Notes: a model not told the origin generated them from the sequence alone. A stretch of 9,926 bases of DNA from DAOTVD01 sp034437075 (GCA_034437075.1 DAOTVD010000063.1:1-9926), one strand, 5' to 3'. Shown: positions 1 through 7,815, counted from the first letter of the stretch. Program-made: numbers and translations.

Positions 1-647
1 ATCATGGCTCCCATGCGTGCCGGGTATCGGATGATGGGGTCTGCGCCTGCAACGTCGACCACAGCCACAACGAATAATGTCGTCAAGGGTATGGTGATTG
101 CCAGTAGAATCAAAGAGAGTTGGCGGCGTAGCCGACCCTTGGCGCTACGAATGCCCACCAAGAGAATACCTATCGCTGTGAATTGGGTTATCACAGCAAA
201 GATACTGGTAATGTTGTACCACCAACCTAAAGAACGCGACAAAAGAGAAAACTCACCAAACTGATGGATACTGTAATCCACCACAAACCAGCCATGAGCG
301 TTGTTTGTCCAGACCACCGCCACTAGCCCCAGGGCAAGCGCATATAAGGGAATAATGATGCGGGCAGGCCGCCAATCGCGCTGTTGGATAGCCAGCGAAA
401 GCCACAGTACATGCACCGGATGTGTCAGATAGGCGAGTTCGGCGACCAGATTAAATTCCAACACCAATTCTGCTGTATTGCTGATCAGGCTCAGTGAGTG
501 AAGTAACATCGCGAACATATAGCCCGTGATGATTAAATGCAGGGGCCATGCCCCCGAACGGTGACGTTGTGTCCAGGTGAAAATGCTCAAGGCGGCCAGA
601 ATACAAGCTGATGTTGTGACAGCTACGTAGTAGAGTGTGGGGAGCAT
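1..647 (-). CDS. N-terminus of a membrane sensor (7TM-type histidine kinase or similar), cut by the window edge
   Basis: An open frame on the minus strand starts at the ATG at 647-645 and runs off the left edge, giving 215 complete codons with no stop. An in-frame TAA at 662-660 fixes this as the first possible start, and a weak AAGG lies about 10 nt upstream. The translation is almost all hydrophobic helices, at roughly residues 5-25, 37-56, 66-88, 96-113, 145-166 and 178-199. Between the fourth and fifth helices is a W/Y/F-rich extracytoplasmic stretch (about 114-144) with a GWWYNI motif, followed by a basic loop (RSAKGRLRRQ). This order matches the 7TM sensor module that precedes PAS and histidine-kinase domains, and sometimes GGDEF domains, in Chloroflexota and archaea. 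The catalytic part lies outside the window, so histidine kinase is inferred, not seen. It is divergent from the Ser/Thr kinase gene, so the two could share a control region. Confidence 0.6.
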   Translation of the reverse strand, partial: MLPTLYYVAVTTSACILAALSIFTWTQRHRSGAWPLHLIITGYMFAMLLHSLSLISNTAELVLEFNLVAELAYLTHPVHVLWLSLAIQQRDWRPARIIIPLYALALGLVAVVWTNNAHGWFVVDYSIHQFGEFSLLSRSLGWWYNITSIFAVITQFTAIGILLVGIRSAKGRLRRQLSLILLAITIPLTTLFVVAVVDVAGADPIIRYPARMGAM

Positions 648-842
648 GGGGCGAGTACCTTAACTCTGGGAGCTTTTCCGGGTGGGTGCTGATGACGAAA
701 TGCACATCAGAGAGCCTAAAGGTTAATCAATTTTAACTCAAGGCAATTTTACAGTCGTTCTCTCTATAGCAAAACCGTGAACATCAATTGGCTGCTAAGC
801 GCGCTTTACCATAGCCTGGCCTTAGTGCTAGACTGACACCCG
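648..842. promoter_or_regulatory. Divergent intergenic region with candidate promoter and AT-rich inverted repeat
   Basis: This 195-nt spacer separates two divergently transcribed signalling genes, so it should hold promoters in both directions. Towards the kinase, TTACCA (806-811) and TAGACT (829-834) are 17 nt apart and each matches the sigma-70 consensus at 4 of 6 positions. If used, transcription would start within a few bases of the ATG at 843, implying an almost leaderless message or use of the ATG at 867. An AT-rich inverted repeat, GTTAA at 722-726 and TTAAC at 733-737, lies nearer the sensor gene and could be an operator. All assignments are by eye. Confidence 0.3.
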
Positions 843-3800
843 ATGATAAGGTCAAGTGATGAGACTATGCTCGAAAACAACGTTCTCAACAATCGCTACC
901 AACTGGGGGCTATGCTGGGCGAAGGCGGCATGGGCGAAGTCTACCAGGCGTACGATCGACTCACGGGCGAGACGGTGGCCCTGAAGCGTGTCTGGCTCGC
1001 GGATGCGCCCGAATTGCGTTTGGCGCTCTCCCGTGAATTTCGCATTCTGGCCGCCCTGCGCCATCCGCATATCATCAACGTGCAAGACTACGGCTTCGAC
1101 CCCGCCGGCAATCCCTTCTACACCATGCACCTAATCCCCCATGCGCCCTCCCTGCTAAACGGGTTGGAGCAGGCGAGCCTGGCCCAAAAAGTCGAGGCTT
1201 TCATCCAACTCTTGCAAGCGCTCCGTTACTTGCACCGACACCATATCATTCATCATGACTTGAAGCCGACGAATATCCTGCTGGACGCCGCGCAAGGGGT
1301 GCAAATGTTGGATTTTGGCCTGGCGCATTACTTCTCGCAAGCGCCTTCCAGCGGAGGCACATTAGCTTATCTGGCGCCGGAGTTGCTGCGCCATGCGCCC
1401 GCCACCCCCCAATCGGACTTATACGCGGTGGGGGTTATGCTCTTTGAAGCCCTCACCGGGAGCCATCCGTATCATGTACAACATGTGCCGTACCTGATGG
1501 AAGATATTCTGGCCAGCACGCCGGACATCTTCGCCATTCATGAGGCCGTGCCGGGCCGGGCAGGGATCATCTTGGCGGGTGTGGTGGCGCGCTTGCTCGT
1601 TGCCGATCCAACAGAGCGCTATACCACGCCTGGCGAGGTGATTCACGATTTACAAAATGGGCTGGGTCTGCCCTCGGATGGTGAGACCGATACCGTGCGC
1701 GAGAGTTTCATCACCGCTGCGCCGTTTGTAGGGCGGGAGGATGAACTCGCGATGTTGCGCGCGGGCTTGTTTGACCTCACCCAACGGGGGCGCGGGGGGG
1801 TCTGGTTGGTGGGCGGCGAGAGCGGCAGCGGTAAGACGCGCCTGGTGGGTGAACTGCGCACCTATGCGCTGGCGGATGGGGCGCGCGTCTTGACCGGGCA
1901 AGGCGTGGCCGAGACGCAACGCCCTTTCGCCATCTGGCGCGACGTGTTGCGGGGGATGGTGGTGGCGCTAGACCTTAAACCGCATGAAGGGCGAACGCTG
2001 AAAGCCATCTTGCCGGATGTCGATAGCCTGACCGGTCAAGCCACGCCGCCCGCCCTGCCGCTAGACTCACCAGGACGCTTGCAAGCGTTGGCCCAAACGA
2101 TTCGGGATGTCTGCGCGCGGATCACCACGCCCACGCTCATCATTCTGGAAGACCTGCATTGGGCGCTGGATAGCCTGGGGCCGTTGCAGGCCCTTTTGCC
2201 GGAAATAGCCGATTGGCCCGTAATGATCGTGGCGACCTTTCGCGAAGAAGAAGCGCCCCGTTTGCGCGATAGGCTGTCCGGGGCGGCGCAGGTAACGCTG
2301 AAGCCCATGCCCCAGACCGAGATGGCCCAATATAGCCGCGCGGTTTTGGGGGAGCGCGGCACCGCGCCGCAGGTAGTCGCGTTTTTGGCCCGCCAAACCG
2401 AGGGCAATGTCTTCTTCCTGACCGAAGTGGTGCGCGCCCTGGCCGAATCGGCGGGCAAGCTCGCCCAGATCGACGTCAATGCCTTGCCGGATGATGTCCA
2501 CACCGAAGGCATCACGGCGTTGTTGCGGCGGCGCCTGGCGCGTCTGCCAGAATGGGTTCGCGCACCGCTGCGCCTGGTCGCTGTGGCCGGGCACAGCATT
2601 GATGGCGCGTTGTTGGCGCGCTGGACGCCGGAGCCAGACCGCTGGCGCATGACCTGCGCGGACTATCGGGTGATCCATGTGCAGGATGGCGAATGGCAGT
2701 TCTTGCACGACAAATTGCGCCGCGCCATTCTCGCAAGCTTGCCGGAAGCCGTGCGCGCGGGGGCCCATCGCCAAGTCGCCGAGACCATCGAAGCGGTGTA
2801 TCCCGACCATCCCGACTATGCCTATGCCCTGTACGAACATTGGCAGGCCGCCAACGACCCCGACCAGGCCCTGCGCTATCTGGAACCCGTCGCTTGGCAT
2901 ATGGTCAACATCAGCGCGGACTATCCCCAGGCCAAAACGCGCCTTCAACGAGGGTTGGCTAACCTGCCCGGCGATGACCCGCGCGTTTTGCCCTTGTTGT
3001 TGTTGCTGAGCCGAGCCCACGAGCGCTTAGCCGAATATGAGCTAGCAACGGATGTCGCAGAACGTGCTATCCAGGCAGCCCACGCTCGCGATGATCTGCA
3101 TCAACTCGCCACCGCGCTCAACACTAAGGCAATTGTCCTCCATCGCCAAGCAGCTTTTGTGCAGGCGAGGGCGATTTGGGCGGAATGTTTATCCTACTAC
3201 GAAACCCTGGAAGATACCGAGAGAATCGTGGCTACTTTGAACAATCTTGGGGCCGTGAGCAATTATCAGGGTGAGGTCGCCCAAGCTCAGCAGTATTACA
3301 CACGTAGCTTAGACTTATACCAGACTTTGCCAAACTCCGACAACCGCATCATCGCCACGGTGTTGCATAATTTGAGCTATGTCTATTACAACCTGGGGGA
3401 TTTTGCGCAGGCAACAACCTACATGCAACGTAGTCACGATTTGCGCGCTGCGTTGCATGATTACGTTGGAACGACGGGTTGCCTCAACGGTCTAGGGATA
3501 TTCGCGCATTCGCAAGGCGATTATGCCAGCGCACGCCGCTATTTTGAGGAAGTGCTAGTACGCAGCAAAGCTAAAAACGAGGCCAAAACCGTGGGCTTTG
3601 CCACCAATAACCTGGGCATGGTGGCCTATGCGGAAGGTGACCTGGCCAATGCTGAGGCATACTTTTACGAGAGTATCGCTATCAAACAACCGTTTGGAGA
3701 TGCTTATGGCCTGGCCTATACCTATGTCCATCTGGGCTTTGTTCACTTGCGTTTAGCCGACCCGCGCGCCTACACGACCTTACAAGAGGCGCTGCGCTTG

Positions 3801-4052
3801 GCTCATCAGATCGCTGCAAAATTTATCCTACTGGAAAGCCTGCTGGGCTTTGCCTGGTGGGCCTGGGAGGCTGGCGACCGCGCGCAGGCTGCCGCGTTGC
3901 TCGGTCTGGTGCATCAGGCCCCACAAACTAATTCCGAGTTGCGGCGTCGCCTGGATGAGGTTTGCCGTCAGTTGGGCATCGCCCCCGCTGAGGATTCCTC
4001 GTTGGCATTGGAGGACGCGCTCGCGGGGTTGCTCGCCGCCGCATCAGGGTAA
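843..4052 (+). CDS. Ser/Thr protein kinase fused to AAA ATPase and TPR repeats
   Basis: A 1069-residue cytoplasmic signalling protein with three modules. Residues about 18-275 form a Hanks-type kinase domain: glycine loop GEGGMGEV (26-33), ATP-anchoring lysine in VALKRV (K48), catalytic loop HHDLKPTN (D139, K141, N144), DFG at 157-159 and APE at 178-180. All core catalytic residues are present, so it should be active. The usual HRD arginine is His, making it a non-RD kinase that may not need activation-loop phosphorylation. Residues about 293-560 form an AAA/STAND-like ATPase, with GREDEL at 297-302, Walker A GGESGSGKT (324-332) and Walker B LIILEDLHWA (432-441). From about 650 to 1020 are helical TPR repeats spaced about 40 residues apart (conserved leucines near 802, 844, 884, 924 and 964). 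This resembles PknK-like and AfsK/AfsR-like regulators, but no C-terminal DNA-binding domain is present, so TPRs probably recruit partners. ATG 867 (MLENN) is an equally good start, and no strong ribosome binding site favours either. The kinase substrate is unknown. Confidence 0.93.
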   Translation: MIRSSDETMLENNVLNNRYQLGAMLGEGGMGEVYQAYDRLTGETVALKRVWLADAPELRLALSREFRILAALRHPHIINVQDYGFDPAGNPFYTMHLIPHAPSLLNGLEQASLAQKVEAFIQLLQALRYLHRHHIIHHDLKPTNILLDAAQGVQMLDFGLAHYFSQAPSSGGTLAYLAPELLRHAPATPQSDLYAVGVMLFEALTGSHPYHVQHVPYLMEDILASTPDIFAIHEAVPGRAGIILAGVVARLLVADPTERYTTPGEVIHDLQNGLGLPSDGETDTVRESFITAAPFVGREDELAMLRAGLFDLTQRGRGGVWLVGGESGSGKTRLVGELRTYALADGARVLTGQGVAETQRPFAIWRDVLRGMVVALDLKPHEGRTLKAILPDVDSLTGQATPPALPLDSPGRLQALAQTIRDVCARITTPTLIILEDLHWALDSLGPLQALLPEIADWPVMIVATFREEEAPRLRDRLSGAAQVTLKPMPQTEMAQYSRAVLGERGTAPQVVAFLARQTEGNVFFLTEVVRALAESAGKLAQIDVNALPDDVHTEGITALLRRRLARLPEWVRAPLRLVAVAGHSIDGALLARWTPEPDRWRMTCADYRVIHVQDGEWQFLHDKLRRAILASLPEAVRAGAHRQVAETIEAVYPDHPDYAYALYEHWQAANDPDQALRYLEPVAWHMVNISADYPQAKTRLQRGLANLPGDDPRVLPLLLLLSRAHERLAEYELATDVAERAIQAAHARDDLHQLATALNTKAIVLHRQAAFVQARAIWAECLSYYETLEDTERIVATLNNLGAVSNYQGEVAQAQQYYTRSLDLYQTLPNSDNRIIATVLHNLSYVYYNLGDFAQATTYMQRSHDLRAALHDYVGTTGCLNGLGIFAHSQGDYASARRYFEEVLVRSKAKNEAKTVGFATNNLGMVAYAEGDLANAEAYFYESIAIKQPFGDAYGLAYTYVHLGFVHLRLADPRAYTTLQEALRLAHQIAAKFILLESLLGFAWWAWEAGDRAQAAALLGLVHQAPQTNSELRRRLDEVCRQLGIAPAEDSSLALEDALAGLLAAASG

Positions 4053-4125
4053 GCGTGGGGCCTGAACAGGCGCGGTTGCCCTATATCATCGAACTTATCC
4101 CGGATCCCGAAACCGACACTTTTTG

Positions 4126-4175
4126 CCCCTCTCCCAGGGCTGAAAGCCCGTTTGGGAGAGGGGTTGGGGTGAGGG
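4126..4175. repeat. C-rich palindromic (REP-like) hairpin between convergent genes; likely two-way terminator
   Basis: The 11-nt arm CCCCTCTCCCA (4126-4136) is perfectly complementary to TGGGAGAGGGG (4153-4163). A nested GGGC/GCCC stem (4137-4140 and 4146-4149) closes on a TGAAA loop, with GTT bulged. It sits in the 143-nt gap between the convergent kinase and UbiA genes, where it could stop transcription from both sides, though there is no long T-tract. The right side continues into four G-runs (4154-4156, 4160-4163, 4166-4169 and 4173-4175), which fits a G-quadruplex pattern. Similar C-rich palindromes occur at the right end of the window, which points to a dispersed repeat family. Confidence 0.65.
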
Positions 4176-4195
4176 CTGAGTAGTTACCTTTGCCG

Positions 4196-5185
4196 TTACA
4201 CCACCAGCCCCAGCAACATAGCCAGGATCAACGCTACGTGAATCAGATGCATCCCGATGAAGCCCACTGCGGCGGCGCGCTCTAGCTTACTGGGGTCACG
4301 CCAACGCTTGTTCAGCATCACAGGCGTACTGGCCAACAATAACCCGATAGGGATCAGCACCAGCGCATAGGCCACATGCTGGATGATTAGCGCACCGGGA
4401 ATAAATGCTATGACCGCCAATGCAATCAACAATAGATAAACACGCGCCATGGATTGAGCGCCGTAGATCACGACTAGCGTGCGCTTATCCGTGTCCCGAT
4501 CCGCTTCGTAATCCGGAAATTCGCGGATCACCTTTAGCGCAGGTGTGGCTAGCGCTAAAGGGAGCGCGATGACGAAGGGTGTCAAGTCGGCTCCCAATTG
4601 CACGTAATACCCAAAAATAACCAGACCCATATGCCCAATGCTGATGAACAATTCGCCCAGACCGTTATGGCTAGCGGCAATCGGCGGTGCAGTATAAAAC
4701 CAACCGATGAAAACCCCTAACAAGCCCAGCGGAATCGTCAACGGGCCTGTGCCCAAACCGAATTGCAGCACTACCGGAATCGGGAGCGCCAGCACGAAAA
4801 AGCCCACTGCGGCGGCGAGAGCATGCCGCCGATCAATGCGTTCCTTGACCAGTACGCGCGAGCCACCGGTGGTCGTCAAGCTAACCCGTTCTTCGCCGCC
4901 GATGCGCGCCAGGTTGGCCTTGTCGCTCTCGTAGTCGTAGACTTCGTTGCTGATAAACGTTCCATTGGTCAAAAAATATCCCACCAACGCCGCCAGCAAA
5001 AAGACAGGAATATCCAGTGTTTCGGTCTGCCAATCGGCAATCGTCGTCCCCAGCAAAAAGGGCAACAGGGTCGAGAAATGCTTAGGTAGTTTCTGAATGG
5101 CGATCCAGGCTTGCAGACGTTCCCAACGCTTAACGCCGCGTGGGTCGTAAGCGGTATGTTCTTCAGGCATCTGGTTCGATCTCAC
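4196..5185 (-). CDS. UbiA-family prenyltransferase, MenA-like
   Basis: A 329-residue integral membrane protein. UbiA enzymes transfer a polyprenyl chain from its diphosphate to an aromatic acceptor; MenA acts on dihydroxynaphthoate in menaquinone synthesis. The first Asp-rich motif is NEVYDYESD (N80, D84, D88), with Glu in place of the second-position Asp of the canonical NDxxDxxxD. The second is DYEADRDTD (D225, D229). Both would bind the Mg-diphosphate. TTGGSRVLVKE (105-115), the YTAPP segment (164-168) and GLGELF (175-180) fit the MenA-like branch. About eight hydrophobic helices follow a soluble N-terminus of roughly 30 residues. The start is GTG at 5185; ATG at 5170 (MPEEHT) is an alternative. 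A GAGGAG at 5212-5207 is too far from either for a typical ribosome binding site. It lies 33 nt after the cytochrome b stop on the same strand, so it is probably co-transcribed. Acceptor specificity (naphthoquinone, heme, chlorin or lipid) cannot be read from sequence alone. Confidence 0.85.
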   Translation of the reverse strand: MRSNQMPEEHTAYDPRGVKRWERLQAWIAIQKLPKHFSTLLPFLLGTTIADWQTETLDIPVFLLAALVGYFLTNGTFISNEVYDYESDKANLARIGGEERVSLTTTGGSRVLVKERIDRRHALAAAVGFFVLALPIPVVLQFGLGTGPLTIPLGLLGVFIGWFYTAPPIAASHNGLGELFISIGHMGLVIFGYYVQLGADLTPFVIALPLALATPALKVIREFPDYEADRDTDKRTLVVIYGAQSMARVYLLLIALAVIAFIPGALIIQHVAYALVLIPIGLLLASTPVMLNKRWRDPSKLERAAAVGFIGMHLIHVALILAMLLGLVV

Positions 5186-5218
5186 AATTTCGTGGCACGC
5201 TGTATGCTCCTCTCGTCG

Positions 5219-5881
5219 TTATTGCGTACTTGGGCTATCCAAGATGCGTTTGCCGGGCTCATCTGGGCCTTCTTCCTCGGGGTGAATTTCCTTATAGCCA
5301 GTGACCATGCTTTTCACATTCGAGAGTGGCGTGCGGCCTTCGGTCGTGGTCATGTACACATGGATAATGATGAACGTCACCAGCAGGAAAGCTCCGGCCA
5401 CATGAATAAGCGCGATGGGTTCCAGACTCGAGAAGATACCTTCGTTTTCGAACCAGTCGAAGAAGAAATACACCACGCCCGAGGTGGCGATCACCGGAAA
5501 GATGAGCAGCTTAAAGGACAAATACGCGAATTGTTGCAGTGGGTTGAGCTTTACTGCGCGCGTCTTGCGCATCGGATGCGGCGATCCGCGAAAGATACCG
5601 ACAAAGACGTACCATAATGAGGGCAAAATTTGTCGTTCCGTGCGCTTGTTCGGGAGGAACTGACGCCATTCACCCGTGGCAAAAAACCAGAACATGGTGA
5701 ACAGTGCCAAGACGATGAGTGTGAAGCCTGCGATATTGTGAATCATGATCGCGCGTTCGAAACCCAGTAAACTGAAATCGCCGTAGATTTCGAATCCGGT
5801 GCCGATGAGGGTAAAAATCAGGATGGTTTGCGCCCAATGCCAGAACCGTTCGTACAAGGTGTAAAGATAAATGCGCTTCAT
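5219..5881 (-). CDS. Cytochrome b561-type membrane subunit, putative quinol dehydrogenase of the octaheme cytochrome
   Basis: A 220-residue membrane protein with four hydrophobic helices, at about 12-31, 47-68, 121-141 and 154-176. Four helix-borne histidines look like ligands for two b-hemes: H15 (FWHW), H48 (MIHN), H160 (LIHVAG) and H174 (IIHVYM). This pattern fits the di-heme b561/Ni-hydrogenase and thiosulfate-reductase cytochrome b subunits, which take electrons from quinol and pass them to a periplasmic partner. The polar C-terminus (about 190-220) is rich in Glu, Asp and Pro and is probably cytoplasmic. Its ATG overlaps the octaheme gene stop (ATGA, 5881-5878), a sign of translational coupling, which strongly suggests the two proteins form one complex. 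Length and helix count are normal for the family, and I see no defect. Quinone type and direction of electron flow are inferred. Confidence 0.88.
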   Translation of the reverse strand: MKRIYLYTLYERFWHWAQTILIFTLIGTGFEIYGDFSLLGFERAIMIHNIAGFTLIVLALFTMFWFFATGEWRQFLPNKRTERQILPSLWYVFVGIFRGSPHPMRKTRAVKLNPLQQFAYLSFKLLIFPVIATSGVVYFFFDWFENEGIFSSLEPIALIHVAGAFLLVTFIIIHVYMTTTEGRTPLSNVKSMVTGYKEIHPEEEGPDEPGKRILDSPSTQ

Positions 5882-7497
5882 GATTCGTCCTCGTCTTTAT
5901 CTGCTCGGCGTTGGTAAGCCACCACGCGCAATCCGCCATGCGCTACAACGCCGACCACCGCGCCCACTGCTAGCAACCGCCCAATTAGGTCGATCACGTC
6001 GTTGCGGTCTCGGCCCGGCACATACGCACCGCTGAGATCCGCCAAAATGCCGTCTTGCTGGTGACATTCGGCACAGGCCAGGGCCTCACTGGCAGGCGCC
6101 ACCATGTGGTTAAGCGGCCAGGCCATTTCTGTTTCTACAAAGCCATAGTTGCCACTATAAGGCGCATCAACCGATTGCATGGCGCTGTCGAGGGCGGCTG
6201 CCCAGTCCTCGTTCTGCCAGAAAGCGTCGTCTTCCTCGCCATAGAGATTGACCGCCAGTAGAATGTTGTTTTCGGTGTCGTAGGGCTGTACACCTTCATA
6301 GACGCGCAAGGGCCACAACAGCGATTCGCCATCCTCGTAGCTGCCCTCGTACTGGTTGACCTGCACTACTCCATTAGGGTCGATCTCCTCGCCCACGGTC
6401 GTGAAGGTGATAATGCTGTTGAACCAAACATAGCGCGGCGTGATGTCCTGATCCCATTCAAATGCACCATAATGCCCGTGATAGACTAACAAGTCATCCT
6501 CGTTGCGCTCTACAATCGGGTTCCCATCCTCGTCCGTGCGCCCCGCCTCCGACCAATCCCAGCGTACCATTTGCGGCTCGCCACGTGCGTAGCTGGGCAC
6601 ATGGCAGGTCTGGCAAGCGATGCGCTCGGTATGTTGGGTCAGATAGCGGTCATCGTGGACGTCGTCAGCGTCGTGGCAATTCACACAGGTGGCCTGTACC
6701 ATATGGCTATCGCGCATATCCCGGGCCGAAACCGGATAGTAGTTGCTGCTTATGAAATCATGTTGCTGTGGCTCATGGCAAGTTGCACAAGAGAAATCCA
6801 GAAAGTCTGTGCCCATATGCACGTCCAATTCCGGCGAAGGGTCATCCCCCAGGGCAGCGGGTAAGCTGCCGTGAACAAACGGATTAACGTTCCGGTCGCC
6901 AAAATGGCACGATCCGCAACTCTGGCGGCTGGTACTGCCAACGTTCTGCGCAATGCGCGTCAGGTCGGGTGGCTCCCAGATAGTGCCACTGCCGGGTGGG
7001 TATTCGGTCGGTTCGTAAGCAGGGTGGCCCGCTGCGCCGGGGAGCTTTTCATATTCGCCCGTCGTATCATGGCAGCTTAGGCAGTCGATATTCACGCTGG
7101 CTTCGAAGTCGTAATCCGGGCCATCAAAGCCATAGCCGTTATGGCAGGTCGCGCAATAGGCTTCATTATCCGTTATCGAAAGCACATGATTGTCGATGAG
7201 GTGGCGTTTTCCGAGTTGCTCGCCTGTTTCGGGATGTTCGTACGCCCAATTCCAATGAACGGTGGCGTGGAACTGCGCGTCAGCCTGGTTATGGCAGGTC
7301 AGACACGCTTCGGTGACATCGGGGCCGGTTTCGAAATCCTGTTGCAAAATCTCGTACTGACTGTGGTCGGCGGTGGTGGGCGGGACGCCATCACCCTCTT
7401 GCGCGCGTGTTGGGCTATGGTCGGGAAAGACCAACAACCCGATCGTGATCAATGTACACCCCACGATGATGTAAGTGAACGGCCAGCGAAACCTCAT
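5878..7497 (-). CDS. Octaheme c-type cytochrome, tetrathionate reductase (OTR) family
   Basis: A 539-residue extracytoplasmic multiheme protein with exactly eight CxxCH motifs, at cysteines 65, 115, 139, 194, 237, 271, 295 and 475. An N-terminal hydrophobic stretch (about 7-24) is a signal peptide or anchor. The region around the first motif (ACLTCH followed by HATVHWNW) and the second (NEAYCATCHNGYGF) follows the OTR family pattern. The long heme-free stretch before motif eight, and the C-terminal hydrophobic helix (about 503-523), also fit. Shewanella OTR reduces tetrathionate, nitrite and hydroxylamine in vitro; the physiological substrate here is unknown. OTR has an unusual lysine-ligated active-site heme, and K97 (GKRH), 18 residues before motif two, is a candidate. 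A possible AAAGG ribosome binding site lies 8 nt before the ATG. As first gene of the operon, with cytochrome b overlapping its stop, it probably receives electrons from menaquinol. Hydroxylamine oxidoreductase also has eight hemes but fits less well. Confidence 0.9.
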   Translation of the reverse strand: MRFRWPFTYIIVGCTLITIGLLVFPDHSPTRAQEGDGVPPTTADHSQYEILQQDFETGPDVTEACLTCHNQADAQFHATVHWNWAYEHPETGEQLGKRHLIDNHVLSITDNEAYCATCHNGYGFDGPDYDFEASVNIDCLSCHDTTGEYEKLPGAAGHPAYEPTEYPPGSGTIWEPPDLTRIAQNVGSTSRQSCGSCHFGDRNVNPFVHGSLPAALGDDPSPELDVHMGTDFLDFSCATCHEPQQHDFISSNYYPVSARDMRDSHMVQATCVNCHDADDVHDDRYLTQHTERIACQTCHVPSYARGEPQMVRWDWSEAGRTDEDGNPIVERNEDDLLVYHGHYGAFEWDQDITPRYVWFNSIITFTTVGEEIDPNGVVQVNQYEGSYEDGESLLWPLRVYEGVQPYDTENNILLAVNLYGEEDDAFWQNEDWAAALDSAMQSVDAPYSGNYGFVETEMAWPLNHMVAPASEALACAECHQQDGILADLSGAYVPGRDRNDVIDLIGRLLAVGAVVGVVAHGGLRVVAYQRRADKDEDES

Positions 7498-7508
7498 GGA
7501 AAAAACCT

Positions 7509-7522
7509 TTCATGGTGATCAA
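7509..7522 (-). promoter_or_regulatory. Fnr/Crp-family-like operator just upstream of the octaheme gene
   Basis: On the minus strand the sequence reads TTGAT CACC ATGAA, matching 9 of the 10 defined bases of the Fnr consensus TTGAT-N4-ATCAA. It lies 12 to 25 nt before the octaheme start codon and touches the putative ribosome binding site. At that position a bound regulator would more likely repress than activate. Anaerobic regulation would suit an octaheme reductase, but a single imperfect match can occur by chance. Confidence 0.25.
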
Positions 7523-7801
7523 AAATCGTCTATTTGATGTCGCAATATTTTTTGAGGTTACCGTTACACTACATTCCATCATTTGCTATACGTAGACCAA
7601 AAGGCTAACCAAGCGACGCTTCATCAGCCCCTGGACACCACTGCTGAGGAGGGTTAAATGGGTAAGGGTGCTGCTTTTTACCTTTCTCATGATGCATGAG
7701 CCGTCCATTTAGCCCTACTAACTGACCTTACATTACCGAAATCAAGTGCCTTTGTCAGTGACCGAAAGACCCATTTCCGTTCAAGCTCATAGGGTTATAT
7801 G

Positions 7802-7815
7802 ATGCGCTAGCGCAT
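7802..7815. promoter_or_regulatory. Perfect 14-nt palindrome ATGCGCTAGCGCAT, possible operator
   Basis: The 14 bases are exactly self-complementary. The next base pair outward is a G-T mismatch and the one after it (T7800, A7817) pairs again. It stands about 80 nt upstream of the candidate -10 box of the secreted-protein gene, a reasonable distance for a dimeric regulator. A second copy was not noticed in the window, so function is inferred only from symmetry and position. Confidence 0.3.

Noticed and set aside
4..264. Plus-strand open frame of 86 codons at the left edge.
   Set aside because: It lies opposite the membrane-sensor frame, which has coherent hydrophobic helices; its own translation is Arg/Thr/Asn-rich without domain features.
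2036..3020. Long minus-strand open frames opposite the kinase gene (up to about 317 codons).
   Set aside because: They are antisense of a GC-rich gene whose plus frame has clear kinase, Walker and TPR motifs; the translations have no recognisable domain.
5111..5617. Plus-strand open frame of 168 codons opposite the cytochrome b gene.
   Set aside because: The minus frame has four helices and four well-placed heme histidines; the plus frame is its shadow.
7141..7518. Plus-strand open frame of 125 codons opposite the start of the octaheme gene.
   Set aside because: It is antisense to a frame with a signal peptide and CxxCH motifs, and has no ribosome binding site or domain.
7658..7699. A 13-codon frame with a good upstream GAGGAGGG in the 445-nt gap, as a possible leader peptide.
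   Set aside because: No terminator/antiterminator pair or codon bias typical of attenuators follows it, and chance is likely.
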